Source: Streptomyces sp. S3(2020) (GTDB lineage Bacteria > Actinomycetota > Actinomycetes > Streptomycetales > Streptomycetaceae). From it: a stretch of 64,000 nt of DNA. Numbering within the stretch: the stretch's first letter is position 1; the number at the start of each line of letters is the position of its first letter. The translations under genes and the position numbers were made by a program. Location of the stretch: the NCBI RefSeq assembly GCF_013044505.1, contig NZ_JABERD010000013.1, forward strand, positions 35,280 through 99,279. The letters are read 5' to 3'. The notes beneath the pieces were generated by a model. It made no database searches. It was not told where the DNA came from and saw nothing but the letters and a program-made list of their open reading frames with translations. Of this stretch, positions 25,877 to 36,321 are shown one piece after another.

Positions 25877-25969
25877 GTCCACTACAGTCGGGCGATTTCC
25901 GGCCACCGTCAACACTTGTGACTCATGAGTAAGTCTCAGGTTTTCTTCACACGTTCTTTCTCAGCCACC

Positions 25970-27934
25970 TCAACTCCCCACTCGTCGCATCACGTTCAAC
26001 AGGTACTCCTTGCGGTTCAGCGGGTTGTGGTCGGTGCGCGGACGGCGCGGCACATCACCGCGCACGACGGGCGCGTAGTGGTCGAACCCGCTCTCCAGCT
26101 CGCCTTCTCCCCGCGTGAGTCCGGGCAGTCGCTGCTCCAGTCCGTGCACCCGGGCCGCCGGCACCGCACCCTTGAGGACGCAGCTCCCGCCGCGCGTCTC
26201 GGTGGTCCGCGGCACGGCCTGGAGTGCGGCCAGCACCGGCAGCAGGGCGCCCAGGGTGTCCGCCGGGGCCTCGATCCGGAAGCGGTGCATCGGCTCGTAC
26301 ACCTGGCTCCCGGCCTGGCGCAGCGCCTCGGTCAGCACCAGCGGTGTCAGGCCGCGGAAGTCGGCTCCGGTGCTGGACATGCTCTTGTCGAAGCCCTGGT
26401 GGGCGTGGCTCTGGCGGGGCCAGTAGCCGGAGTGGGTCATGGTGACCGTGCAGTCGGTGACCTGCCAGCCGTTGAGGCCCTGGCCGAGGGTCTCGCGGAC
26501 GGTGTCCTCGACGGCCTTGAAGAAGGCGTACGGCATGGCGCCCAGCTCCACCTCCAGCCGGAAGGCGACTCCCGACCCGGCCGGCGCGGGGTCGACGCGC
26601 AGGCCGACGGTCGCGAGGAACGGGTTGGCGTCCTTCTTGATGAACTCGGCGGCGGCCCCTGTCCCCGCCAGTCTCTCGATGCACAGCGGCGTGGTCTCCC
26701 GGAAGCCGACGGCGAGCCCGAACTCCTCCGCGAGAGTGGCTTGAATGACCTCCTTCTGAACCTCCCCGTAGAGGGAGACGGAGGTCTCCTGGCGTACCTC
26801 GTCGTGGCGCAGCGCGATCAGCGGGTCCTGCTCGGCGAGTTGGGCGAGCGCGAGGTGCAGGGCCCTGCGGTCCGTGTCCGGGCCCGGCACGACCACGGTC
26901 TCCAGGGTCGGCGGGGCGAAGAAGTGCCCGTGCGCCTCGCGGGGGTCTCCGACGGCGTCGCCGATCATGACATCGGTGAGGCCCCACAGCCGCGCGATCC
27001 GCCCCGCCACCACCGCGTCCTCGCGGACGTCCGTCCCGTGGTCGAAGACACTGACCGCGGTGACCCGGCCCTCGTCCCGCGCCTCACCGAACAGGACGCG
27101 GTCCCGGGTGCGCAGGGTGCCGGAGAACATCCGCACGTAGGCCACCTTCTCCCCCGCCGGACCCCGCTCGACCTTGAAGACGGTCCCGGAGACCGGACCG
27201 TCCGGGTCGCCGTCGGCACGCGGCAGCAACTCCCTGATCCCGGCGACGAGTTCGGGAACGCCCGCACCGGTGACCGCGGAGCCGAAGAACACCGGGTGGA
27301 CGAGGGCCTGCCGGGTCCGGGCGACGAGAGCCGTGCGCACCCGGTCCTGCGAGAGCGTCCCCTCGACATAGGCCGCGAGCAGCTCGTCGTCATGGTCGGC
27401 GAGGACGTCGACGGGAACGCGGTCCGGGGCGAACGCGGCCTGCCGGGTGCCGAGCCCGACGGCCCGCCCCATCGGGACGACCGCGGGCGTGAGCCGCTCG
27501 GAGAGAGCGCGCAGGACACCGTCGTAGCGCGCCCCGCGACGGTCGATCTTGTTGACGAAGATCAGCGTGGGGATCTTCAGCCGCTGGAGGGTGCGCATCA
27601 GGACGCGGGTCTGCGCCTGGACACCCTCGACGGCCGACACCACAAGCACGGCGCCGTCGAGCACGCCGAGCACCCGCTCCACCTCGGCGATGAAGTCCGG
27701 GTGGCCGGGGGTGTCGATGAGGTTGACGGTGACGTCGTCGACCGCGAAGGAGACCACGGCGGACTTGATGGTGATGCCGCGCTGCCGCTCCAGCGCGAGG
27801 GAATCGGTCCGAGTGCTGCCGGCGTCCACGCTGCCGAGCTCGTCGATGACTCCGACGGAGTGCAGCAGCCGCTCGGTGAGGCTGGTCTTACCGGCGTCGA
27901 CGTGGGCGAGAATTCCGAGGTTGAGCACGTGCAC
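25970..27934 (-). CDS. TetM/OtrA-like ribosomal protection GTPase
   Basis: A 654-residue translational GTPase of the tetracycline ribosome-protection class, related to EF-G. GTPase motifs: G1 AHVDAGKTS (10-18), G3 DTPGHPDF near 74, G4 NKID near 127. Domains II-V follow, with the C-terminal EF-G-like fold ending in HNPLNRKEYLLNVMRR. It would displace tetracycline from the ribosome or act as a house factor; OtrA-type genes are known in tetracycline-making Streptomyces, but no such pathway is visible here. The GTG start lies inside the frame of a small upstream reading frame on the same strand. Confidence 0.9.
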   Translation of the reverse strand: MHVLNLGILAHVDAGKTSLTERLLHSVGVIDELGSVDAGSTRTDSLALERQRGITIKSAVVSFAVDDVTVNLIDTPGHPDFIAEVERVLGVLDGAVLVVSAVEGVQAQTRVLMRTLQRLKIPTLIFVNKIDRRGARYDGVLRALSERLTPAVVPMGRAVGLGTRQAAFAPDRVPVDVLADHDDELLAAYVEGTLSQDRVRTALVARTRQALVHPVFFGSAVTGAGVPELVAGIRELLPRADGDPDGPVSGTVFKVERGPAGEKVAYVRMFSGTLRTRDRVLFGEARDEGRVTAVSVFDHGTDVREDAVVAGRIARLWGLTDVMIGDAVGDPREAHGHFFAPPTLETVVVPGPDTDRRALHLALAQLAEQDPLIALRHDEVRQETSVSLYGEVQKEVIQATLAEEFGLAVGFRETTPLCIERLAGTGAAAEFIKKDANPFLATVGLRVDPAPAGSGVAFRLEVELGAMPYAFFKAVEDTVRETLGQGLNGWQVTDCTVTMTHSGYWPRQSHAHQGFDKSMSSTGADFRGLTPLVLTEALRQAGSQVYEPMHRFRIEAPADTLGALLPVLAALQAVPRTTETRGGSCVLKGAVPAARVHGLEQRLPGLTRGEGELESGFDHYAPVVRGDVPRRPRTDHNPLNRKEYLLNVMRRVGS

Positions 27935-28206
27935 GAAGCGTCATGTCCTTAGAAGAGGGGGTCGTTCCTTCTTGGGTGGACATGCGTGCTCCTCGCATTA
28001 CCGCGCTCCTCCGTCGATCGACTGTCGGTCCCCCGCAGTGCAGCAGACCCCCGCACCGGACGCCAACGAATTAACGGTCAACAAAGCCGCGTCCCAGCTC
28101 TCGCCCCCTCCCCTGGCCGGTCCTAGAGTGACGCCCATCACGTCAGGTGGCCGATTTTCCCCGCCAGCCCCCTGCTATCCCCTCGCACGGTTCCCTGGGA
28201 GGGCAC
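27935..28206. promoter_or_regulatory. Divergent promoter region of ribosome-protection gene and cox operon
   Basis: This 272-bp gap serves two divergent genes. On the minus strand a small reading frame starts near 27980 (MSTQEGTTPSS...) and runs across the GTG start of the GTPase gene, a layout compatible with a leader peptide. On the plus strand an AT-richer patch at 28065-28085 and GGGAGGG before ATG 28207 suit the cox promoter and ribosome site. No firm operator is visible. Confidence 0.4.
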
Positions 28207-31039
<2,833 letters not shown>

Positions 31040-31043
<4 letters not shown>

Positions 31044-31894
31044 TTCCCCCGGCATTCGACTACGCCCGTCCGGCCGACGTCGACGAGGCGGTACGCACGC
31101 TCGCCGGGGCCGGCGAGGACGCCAAGGTACTGGCCGGCGGGCAGAGCCTGCTGCCGCTGCTCAGGCTCCGCCTCGCCTTCCCCGAACTGGTCGTGGACGT
31201 CGGCCGCATCCCCGAACTGCACGGGGTCCGCGAGGACGGCGGCACCCTCGTCATCGGCGCGATGACCACGCACCACGAAGTGATCCGGGACCCGCTGGTA
31301 CGCCGTCACGCGGGCCTGCTCGCCGCCGCCACGGCGACCGTCGCGGATCCCGCCGTACGGCATCGGGGCACCCTCGGCGGTTCCCTCGCGCACGCCGATC
31401 CGGCCGCGGACCTGCCCGCGGTGGTCCTGGCCCTGGACGGCGAACTGGTCGTCCAGGGACCGCGCGGACGGCGCACGGTCCCCGCCCGGCAGTTCTTCGT
31501 CGACTATCTGCAATCCGCCCTGGAACCGGACGAGTTGCTCGTCGAGGTGCGGGTGCCCAAGACGGACGGCTGGGGCTTCCACTACGAGAAGTTCCACCAG
31601 GTCGCCCAGGCCTGGCCGATCGTCGGTGTGGCCGCGCTGGTGCGCCGGGACGACGGGCGGATCGCCGAGGCACGCGTCGGTCTGGCCAACATGGGCACGA
31701 CCCCGCTGCGCGCGACGGCCGCCGAGGAGGCCCTGACCGGTGCCGGGGACGCGGAGGCGGTGGCGCGGGCCGCGGAGGCGGCGGCGATCGGGACCCAGCC
31801 GTCGCGGGACCTGTCCGGCTCGCCGGAGTACCGGGCGCATCTGGCCCGGGTGCTCACCAAGCGGGCGGTGCTGACCGCCGCCGGAATGGGGTGA
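31040..31894 (+). CDS. coxM: Molybdenum hydroxylase FAD-binding subunit
   Basis: A 284-residue FAD subunit of the same enzyme. FAD-binding motifs are LAGGQSLLPLL (about 32-42) and RGTLGGSLAHADPAADLP (about 112-129), followed by the CO-dehydrogenase FAD C-terminal domain. It receives electrons from the iron-sulfur subunit. ATG overlaps the large-subunit stop. The order S-L-M differs from the M-S-L order of form I operons, again favouring form II. Confidence 0.95.
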
Positions 31895-31927
31895 GGGACG
31901 ATCACGGAGTTCGACGGCCCGGAGCAG

Positions 31928-32791
31928 GTGCGGGCCCGCCTGGAGGAGACGGGATACCTCGTCGACCACGGGCTGGCCGTCGCCTGCTTCCTGGCCCTCC
32001 GGCTGGCCCGGCCGATCTTCTGCGAGGGCGACGCGGGCGTCGGCAAGACCGCGCTCGCCTCCGCCCTCGCCGAGGCACTCGGCGCCCCGCTGATCCGGCT
32101 CCAGTGCCACGAGGGCATCGAGGCCTCGCAGGCGCTGTACGACTGGGACTTCCCACGCCAGCTGCTGCATCTGCGCGCCGCCGAGGCCGCCGGGGTCACC
32201 GACGCCGACCGTCTGGAGAGCGAGCTGTACGACCGGCGCTTCCTGATCGCCCGGCCGCTGCTGCGGGCGCTGGAGACCCAGCCGTCGGTCCTGCTGGTCG
32301 ACGAGATCGACCGCGCGGACGACGAGTTCGAGGCGTTTCTGCTGGAGCTGCTCTCGGAGTACTCGGTGACCGTTCCGGAGCTGGGCACCCTGCGGGCCGA
32401 GGCCCCGCCCGTGGTCGTGCTGACCTCCAACCGCACCCGTGAGGTGCATGACGCGCTGAAGCGGCGCTGCCTCTACCACTGGTTCGACCACCCCGGGTTC
32501 GCCCGTGAACTCGCCATCGTGCGGCGGCGGTTGCCCAAGGTGTCGGAGCGGCTGGCGGAGCAGGTGACCGCGCTGGTGCAGACCTTGCGCTCGGAGGATC
32601 TGGTGAAACCGCCCGGCGTGGCCGAGACGATCGACTGGGCCGAGGCGCTGGATGCGTTGGGTGCGAGTGAGGTGGACGCGGAGTTGGCCGTGACGACGCT
32701 GGGGTCGGTGCTGAAGTATCGGGAGGACGTGGAGCGGGCGCAGGGGCTGGATTTCGCGGCGGTGCTGCGTGCGTCGGTGGATGTGCGGTGA
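31928..32791 (+). CDS. MoxR-type AAA+ ATPase (CoxD-like), start uncertain
   Basis: A 287-residue AAA+ ATPase, expected to act as a maturation chaperone for the molybdenum hydroxylase. Walker A is GDAGVGKTA (about 35-43), Walker B VLLVDEIDRADDE near 116-128, and the arginine-finger region ALKRRCLYHWFDHP near 174. The only standard in-frame start after the upstream stop is GTG 31928, with GGAG 3 bp before it. The typical family N-terminus seems to begin earlier, at ATC 31901 behind a GAGGGA site, so either the start is non-canonical or this copy is slightly short. Confidence 0.88.
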   Translation: MRARLEETGYLVDHGLAVACFLALRLARPIFCEGDAGVGKTALASALAEALGAPLIRLQCHEGIEASQALYDWDFPRQLLHLRAAEAAGVTDADRLESELYDRRFLIARPLLRALETQPSVLLVDEIDRADDEFEAFLLELLSEYSVTVPELGTLRAEAPPVVVLTSNRTREVHDALKRRCLYHWFDHPGFARELAIVRRRLPKVSERLAEQVTALVQTLRSEDLVKPPGVAETIDWAEALDALGASEVDAELAVTTLGSVLKYREDVERAQGLDFAAVLRASVDVR

Positions 32792-33951
32792 TGGGTCGTT
32801 GGTCGTCTGCTGCACCGTGGGGGCTGGTCGCGCAGTTCCCCGCGCCCCTTCTCGGCGACGGTGTGCTCGTTGGTTTTGCTCGTGCCCTGCGTGCGGCTGG
32901 CGTTGACGCCAGTGCTGAGCGGGTGCATGCCTTTTTGCGGGCCGTGGATGTGTTGGGGCCCTCCCTGCGGGCGGATGTGTATTGGGCGGGGCGGGTGACG
33001 CTGTGCGGGAGCCAGGACGATCTGGAGCGGTATGAGCGGGTGTTCGCCGCGTACTTCGGTGCCGGTGAACGGGCTCGGCATGAGGCGTCCGCACCCCCGC
33101 TGTCCCGGCTGCGGCTGCTCGTGCGGGATGCCGCTGAGTCTCGTACGACATCTGCGGACGACGAAGGACCGCCCACAACCTCTCTCGCCGGCTCCGCCGA
33201 GGTCCTCCGTCACCGGGACGTCGCCGAGCTGGACGCCGTCGAGCGTGAGCAACTGCGGCGTCTGCTGGCGGTGTTCGCCCTGCGAGGCGAGACCCGTCGC
33301 AGTGCGCGGCGGCGGCCCGCCCGGCGTGGGGACGTCGATCCGCGTCGGACGGTCAGGGAACTGCTGCGGCGCGGCGGGGAACCCGCACGACTGTGTCGGC
33401 ACCGGCGGACCGAGCGGCCTCGCCGGGTCGTGCTGCTGGTGGACGTCAGCGGCTCCATGGCGCCGTACGCCGACGCGCTGCTGCGGTTCGCGCACGCGGC
33501 CGCCCGTGGTCCGCGCACGGAGGTGTTCACGATCGGCACCCGGCTGACCCGGGTGACCCGCGAACTGTCCCACCGCGACCCCGACCTGGCGATGAGGGCG
33601 GTCGCGGCGGCCGTGCCCGACTGGCGCGGGGGTACCCGGCTGGGTGTGCTGCTGCGCGAGTTCCTGAACCGCTGGGGGCAGCGCGGGACGGCACGCGGCG
33701 CGGTCGTCGTGGTGCTCTCGGACGGCTGGGAGCGTGGCGATCCGGAGGTGCTGGCGGCGCAGATGCGACGCTTGCGGCGGCTGGCCCACCGGGTGATCTG
33801 GGCCAATCCGCGCAGGGCCCGCCCCGGCTACACGCCCCTGGCGGCCGGTATGGCGGCGGCGCTGCCGAGCGTGGACACGTTCGTCGACGGGCACAGCCTG
33901 GCCGCGCTGGAGAGCCTGGCGGCGGTCGTGAGAGGAGCGGATCGTGCGTGA
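32788..33951 (+). CDS. VWA-domain protein (CoxE-like)
   Basis: A 387-residue protein with a von Willebrand A domain. The MIDAS metal motif is LLVDVSGSMAPYAD near residue 215, with a second metal residue at GGTRLG and the late Asp in VVLSDGWERGDPE. MoxR and VWA pairs act together to load metal centres; CoxE is needed for CO-dehydrogenase maturation in Oligotropha. The first 23 residues (MMGRWSSAAPWGLVAQFPAP...) are encoded by a repeat normally found between genes. GTG 32788 or ATG 32791 can start it. Third codon positions are unusually T-rich over the first 130 codons. Confidence 0.87.
   Translation: MMGRWSSAAPWGLVAQFPAPLLGDGVLVGFARALRAAGVDASAERVHAFLRAVDVLGPSLRADVYWAGRVTLCGSQDDLERYERVFAAYFGAGERARHEASAPPLSRLRLLVRDAAESRTTSADDEGPPTTSLAGSAEVLRHRDVAELDAVEREQLRRLLAVFALRGETRRSARRRPARRGDVDPRRTVRELLRRGGEPARLCRHRRTERPRRVVLLVDVSGSMAPYADALLRFAHAAARGPRTEVFTIGTRLTRVTRELSHRDPDLAMRAVAAAVPDWRGGTRLGVLLREFLNRWGQRGTARGAVVVVLSDGWERGDPEVLAAQMRRLRRLAHRVIWANPRRARPGYTPLAAGMAAALPSVDTFVDGHSLAALESLAAVVRGADRA
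32791..32858. repeat. Intergenic-type Streptomyces repeat fused to the coxE-like reading frame
   Basis: The segment contains CTGGTCGCGCAGTTCCCCGC followed by GCCCCTTCTCGG (about 32821-32852), which I recognise as the core of a very common Streptomyces intergenic repeat, preceded by its usual GTCGTCTGC-type flank. Here it sits at the junction of two overlapping operon genes and is read as the N-terminus of the VWA protein. Copy number elsewhere cannot be checked from this window. Confidence 0.6.
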
Positions 33952-35041
33952 GATTCTCCCGGCGCTGAGCGCCTGGTACGCGGCGGGAGTGCCGTTCGGT
34001 CTGGCGACCGTCGTCGCCGTGAGCCGCAGCGCGCCGCGCGACCCCGGTGCGGCGATGGCCGTGGGACCCGGGGACGAGGTCGTCGGCAGTGTGTCCGGCG
34101 GCTGTGTGGAGGGGGCGGTGTTCGAGCTCGCGCAGGAGGTGGTGGCGAGCGGCGAGGCGCGGTTGCAGACCTTCGGGTACAGCGACGAGGACGCGTTCGA
34201 GGTGGGGCTGACCTGCGGCGGCGAGATCACCCTGCTGGTGCGGCCCGTCTCCCCGGCGACCGACCCGGTCTTCGGCGAGGTCGCCGGGTCGGTGGCGGCG
34301 GGGCTCCCGGTGACCGTGGCGACGGTGACCGACGGTCCCGCGCCGCGCGGGGGGACCCTCGCCGTGTGGCCGGACCGGGTCGCGGGGAGCCTGGGCGCCG
34401 ACGGTCTGGACGTGGCGGTCACCGCCGACGCGCGCGGTGAACTCGCCCTGGGGGCTACGGGGTTGCGGCACTACGGCCCGCACGGTGAGCGCCGCGAGGA
34501 CGCGGTCACCGTCTTCCTGCACTCCTTCGCGCCTCCCCCGCGCATGCTCGTCTTCGGCGCGATCGACTACGCCGCCGCGGTCGCCCGGATCGGTGACTTC
34601 CTCGGCTACCGGGTCACCGTGTGCGACGCCCGCCCGGTCTTCGCCACCCCCAAACGCTTCCCGCGGGGCGTGGACGTGGTGGTGGACTGGCCGCACCGCT
34701 ACCTCCAGGGCACGGACACCGACGAGCGCACGGTGATCTGCGTCCTCACCCACGACCCCAAGTTCGACGTCCCGCTGCTTCAGGAGGCGCTGCGCCGGCC
34801 CGCGGCGTACATCGGGGCGATGGGCAGCCGTCGTACGCACGACGACCGGATGAAGCGGCTGGTCGAGACCGGGCTCACGGACCGTGAACTGGCCCGGCTG
34901 CGCTCCCCGGTCGGGCTCGACCTCGGCGCCCGCACCCCGGAGGAGGTGGCCGTGTCCGTCGCCGCCGAGATCGTCGCGCTGAGATGGGGCGGCACGGGAA
35001 CCCCTCTGACAGCCACCGCAGGAGCCATCCACCCCCATTGA
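33944..35041 (+). CDS. XdhC/CoxF-family protein
   Basis: A 365-residue XdhC-type protein, a factor that binds molybdenum cofactor and inserts the sulfurated form into xanthine-dehydrogenase-type enzymes. The N-terminal domain has SVSGGCVEGAVF near 47-58 and CGGEITLLV near 91; the C-terminal Rossmann-like domain has YIGAMGSRRTHDDR near 285 and the ending ARTPEEVAVSVAAEIVA. The GTG start overlaps the VWA gene by 8 bp. It completes the maturation set of the cox operon. Confidence 0.92.
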   Translation: MREILPALSAWYAAGVPFGLATVVAVSRSAPRDPGAAMAVGPGDEVVGSVSGGCVEGAVFELAQEVVASGEARLQTFGYSDEDAFEVGLTCGGEITLLVRPVSPATDPVFGEVAGSVAAGLPVTVATVTDGPAPRGGTLAVWPDRVAGSLGADGLDVAVTADARGELALGATGLRHYGPHGERREDAVTVFLHSFAPPPRMLVFGAIDYAAAVARIGDFLGYRVTVCDARPVFATPKRFPRGVDVVVDWPHRYLQGTDTDERTVICVLTHDPKFDVPLLQEALRRPAAYIGAMGSRRTHDDRMKRLVETGLTDRELARLRSPVGLDLGARTPEEVAVSVAAEIVALRWGGTGTPLTATAGAIHPH

Positions 35042-35052
35042 CGGAGGAAGTC

Positions 35053-35637
35053 ATGGAACTGCACCACGAGTTCACCGTGCCCGTACCGGTCGACGACGCC
35101 TGGCGGGCGCTCCTGGACATCGAACGCGTCGCGCCGTGCATGCCGGGAGCGACCGTGGAGGACTACGACGGCAAGACGGTGAACGGCTCGGTGAAGGTCA
35201 AGGTCGGGCCGATCACCGTGACGTACAAGGGCACCGCCGTCTTCGAGGAACAGGACGAGGACGCGCACCGCATCGTCCTCATCGCGAGCGGCCGCGAGAC
35301 CCGCGGCCAGGGCACCGCCCGCGCCACCGTCACCGGCACACTCACCGAACAGGACGGCGGCACAGCCGTGTCGGTACGCACCGATCTGACGGTCACCGGG
35401 CGTCCGGCGCAGTTCGGCCGCGGGGTGATGGCCGAGGTCGGCGACCGGATCATCGGCCAGTTCGCGCAGAACCTCGCCGAACAGCTGGGCGACCAGCCCG
35501 AGGAGACACCGGCGCCGGCGGACGAGCCACTGGACCTCTTCCGCGCGGCCGGAGTCCCGGTCGCCAAGCGTGCGGCGGTCGCGGCGGCGGTGGTCGTGGC
35601 CCTGGTGGTGGTGCTACGGCGGTGGCGGCGCCGCTAG
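35053..35637 (+). CDS. CoxG-like SRPBCC protein with C-terminal membrane anchor
   Basis: A 194-residue protein: a CoxG/SRPBCC ligand-binding fold (residues 1-145, with IERVAPCMPGATVED at 25-39) and a C-terminal hydrophobic helix (AVAAAVVVALVVVL) ending in RRWRRR. CoxG anchors CO dehydrogenase to the membrane and may carry quinone. GGAGG lies 6 bp before the ATG. It is the last gene of the cox operon, 11 bp after the XdhC gene. Confidence 0.92.
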   Translation: MELHHEFTVPVPVDDAWRALLDIERVAPCMPGATVEDYDGKTVNGSVKVKVGPITVTYKGTAVFEEQDEDAHRIVLIASGRETRGQGTARATVTGTLTEQDGGTAVSVRTDLTVTGRPAQFGRGVMAEVGDRIIGQFAQNLAEQLGDQPEETPAPADEPLDLFRAAGVPVAKRAAVAAAVVVALVVVLRRWRRR

Positions 35638-35798
35638 CCCCGGCCATGCTCGTCCATGGCGGACTGCTGAACCGGGGCGAGGGGGAGGTCGGCCCATTGG
35701 GGGAACCGGGTGGTGGGCAGACGGCGTACGAGCGTGGTGCCGGTCGGCACGCCGTCCACCTCAGCGGGGAGACGCCACCGACATCCGCCGAATCAGGG

Positions 35799-35823
35799 GG
35801 TTGGGACCGGCGACGACGGGTAG
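35799..35823 (+). promoter_or_regulatory. Possible sigma-B-type promoter
   Basis: GGTT, then 15 nt, then GGGTAG matches the Streptomyces stress-sigma pattern GNNT-N14-16-GGGTA(C/T) except for the last base. It lies about 10 bp before the structured region that ends in a terminator. The match is short and could be chance. Confidence 0.35.
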
Positions 35824-35832
35824 CTGGGGGCA

Positions 35833-35945
35833 CAACGGAAGAGGGCGCACTCCCTCTTGGGCACCTCTGCCGGAAGGAGGTCCGTGACAGCGCACACTCG
35901 CAGCGCCCGGGCCGCTTCCGCACACACGGAGCGGCCCGGCCTTTG
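35833..35945 (+). ncRNA. Candidate small RNA or leader-peptide transcript
   Basis: After the possible promoter come an AAGAGGG/CCCTCTT hairpin (35839-35858), then ACCTC (35863-35867) able to pair with GAGGT (35877-35881) of a strong GGAAGGAGG site, a GTG-led 33-codon frame (start 35883), and a terminator at 35907-35945. The hidden ribosome site and early terminator resemble an attenuator or dual-function RNA, but no regulated gene follows within 370 bp. Speculative. Confidence 0.35.
35907..35945 (+). terminator. Intrinsic terminator downstream of the cox operon
   Basis: CCGGGCCGCTTCCG (35907-35920) pairs with CGGAGCGGCCCGG (35927-35939) with one mismatch or bulge, followed by CCTTTGT. It is the clearest intrinsic terminator in the region and would stop transcripts coming from the left. 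Confidence 0.7.
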
Positions 35946-36321
35946 TACGCGTCCCCCGCGCACCTCACGGACGGTCATGGTGTGACACCGATCGAGTGAC
36001 ATGGAAGCCCCGGAGCCCCGCCGGCGCACATCCGTCGCCTGCCGACCGCAACCTTTCACTCGACCAAGCGCTCTACATGGGCGACATGTCTTCCGCGATC
36101 CACAGGTCCCCAGAGAGACACCGGAGCCGAGAACTCGACACTCGCGCACGGAGGTTCACCCTGCGGTCCGACTATCAGTGGGAGAGCGTCAACGTTCACC
36201 TGATCGGTATCCGATACGGGCGGTTGCCGAAGCCGGAACCGTAATGCCGTCGGGTTAGCATCTGGCCACAAGCACCGCACCGTGACAGAAACGACAAGCG
36301 ACCCAAGGGGGACCGAGCCTC

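Larger units (their letters stand above)
35638..36321. other. 684-bp region without protein gene; candidate small RNA inside
   Basis: No protein gene can be supported on either strand. The stretch includes a possible sigma-B-type promoter, a structured transcript candidate with a terminator (35833-35945), a plainer segment at 35950-36240 and the leader of the GT2 gene with AAGGGGGAC before ATG 36322. The part around 36040-36220 is less GC-rich than its neighbours and may hold the GT2 promoter. Confidence 0.55.
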
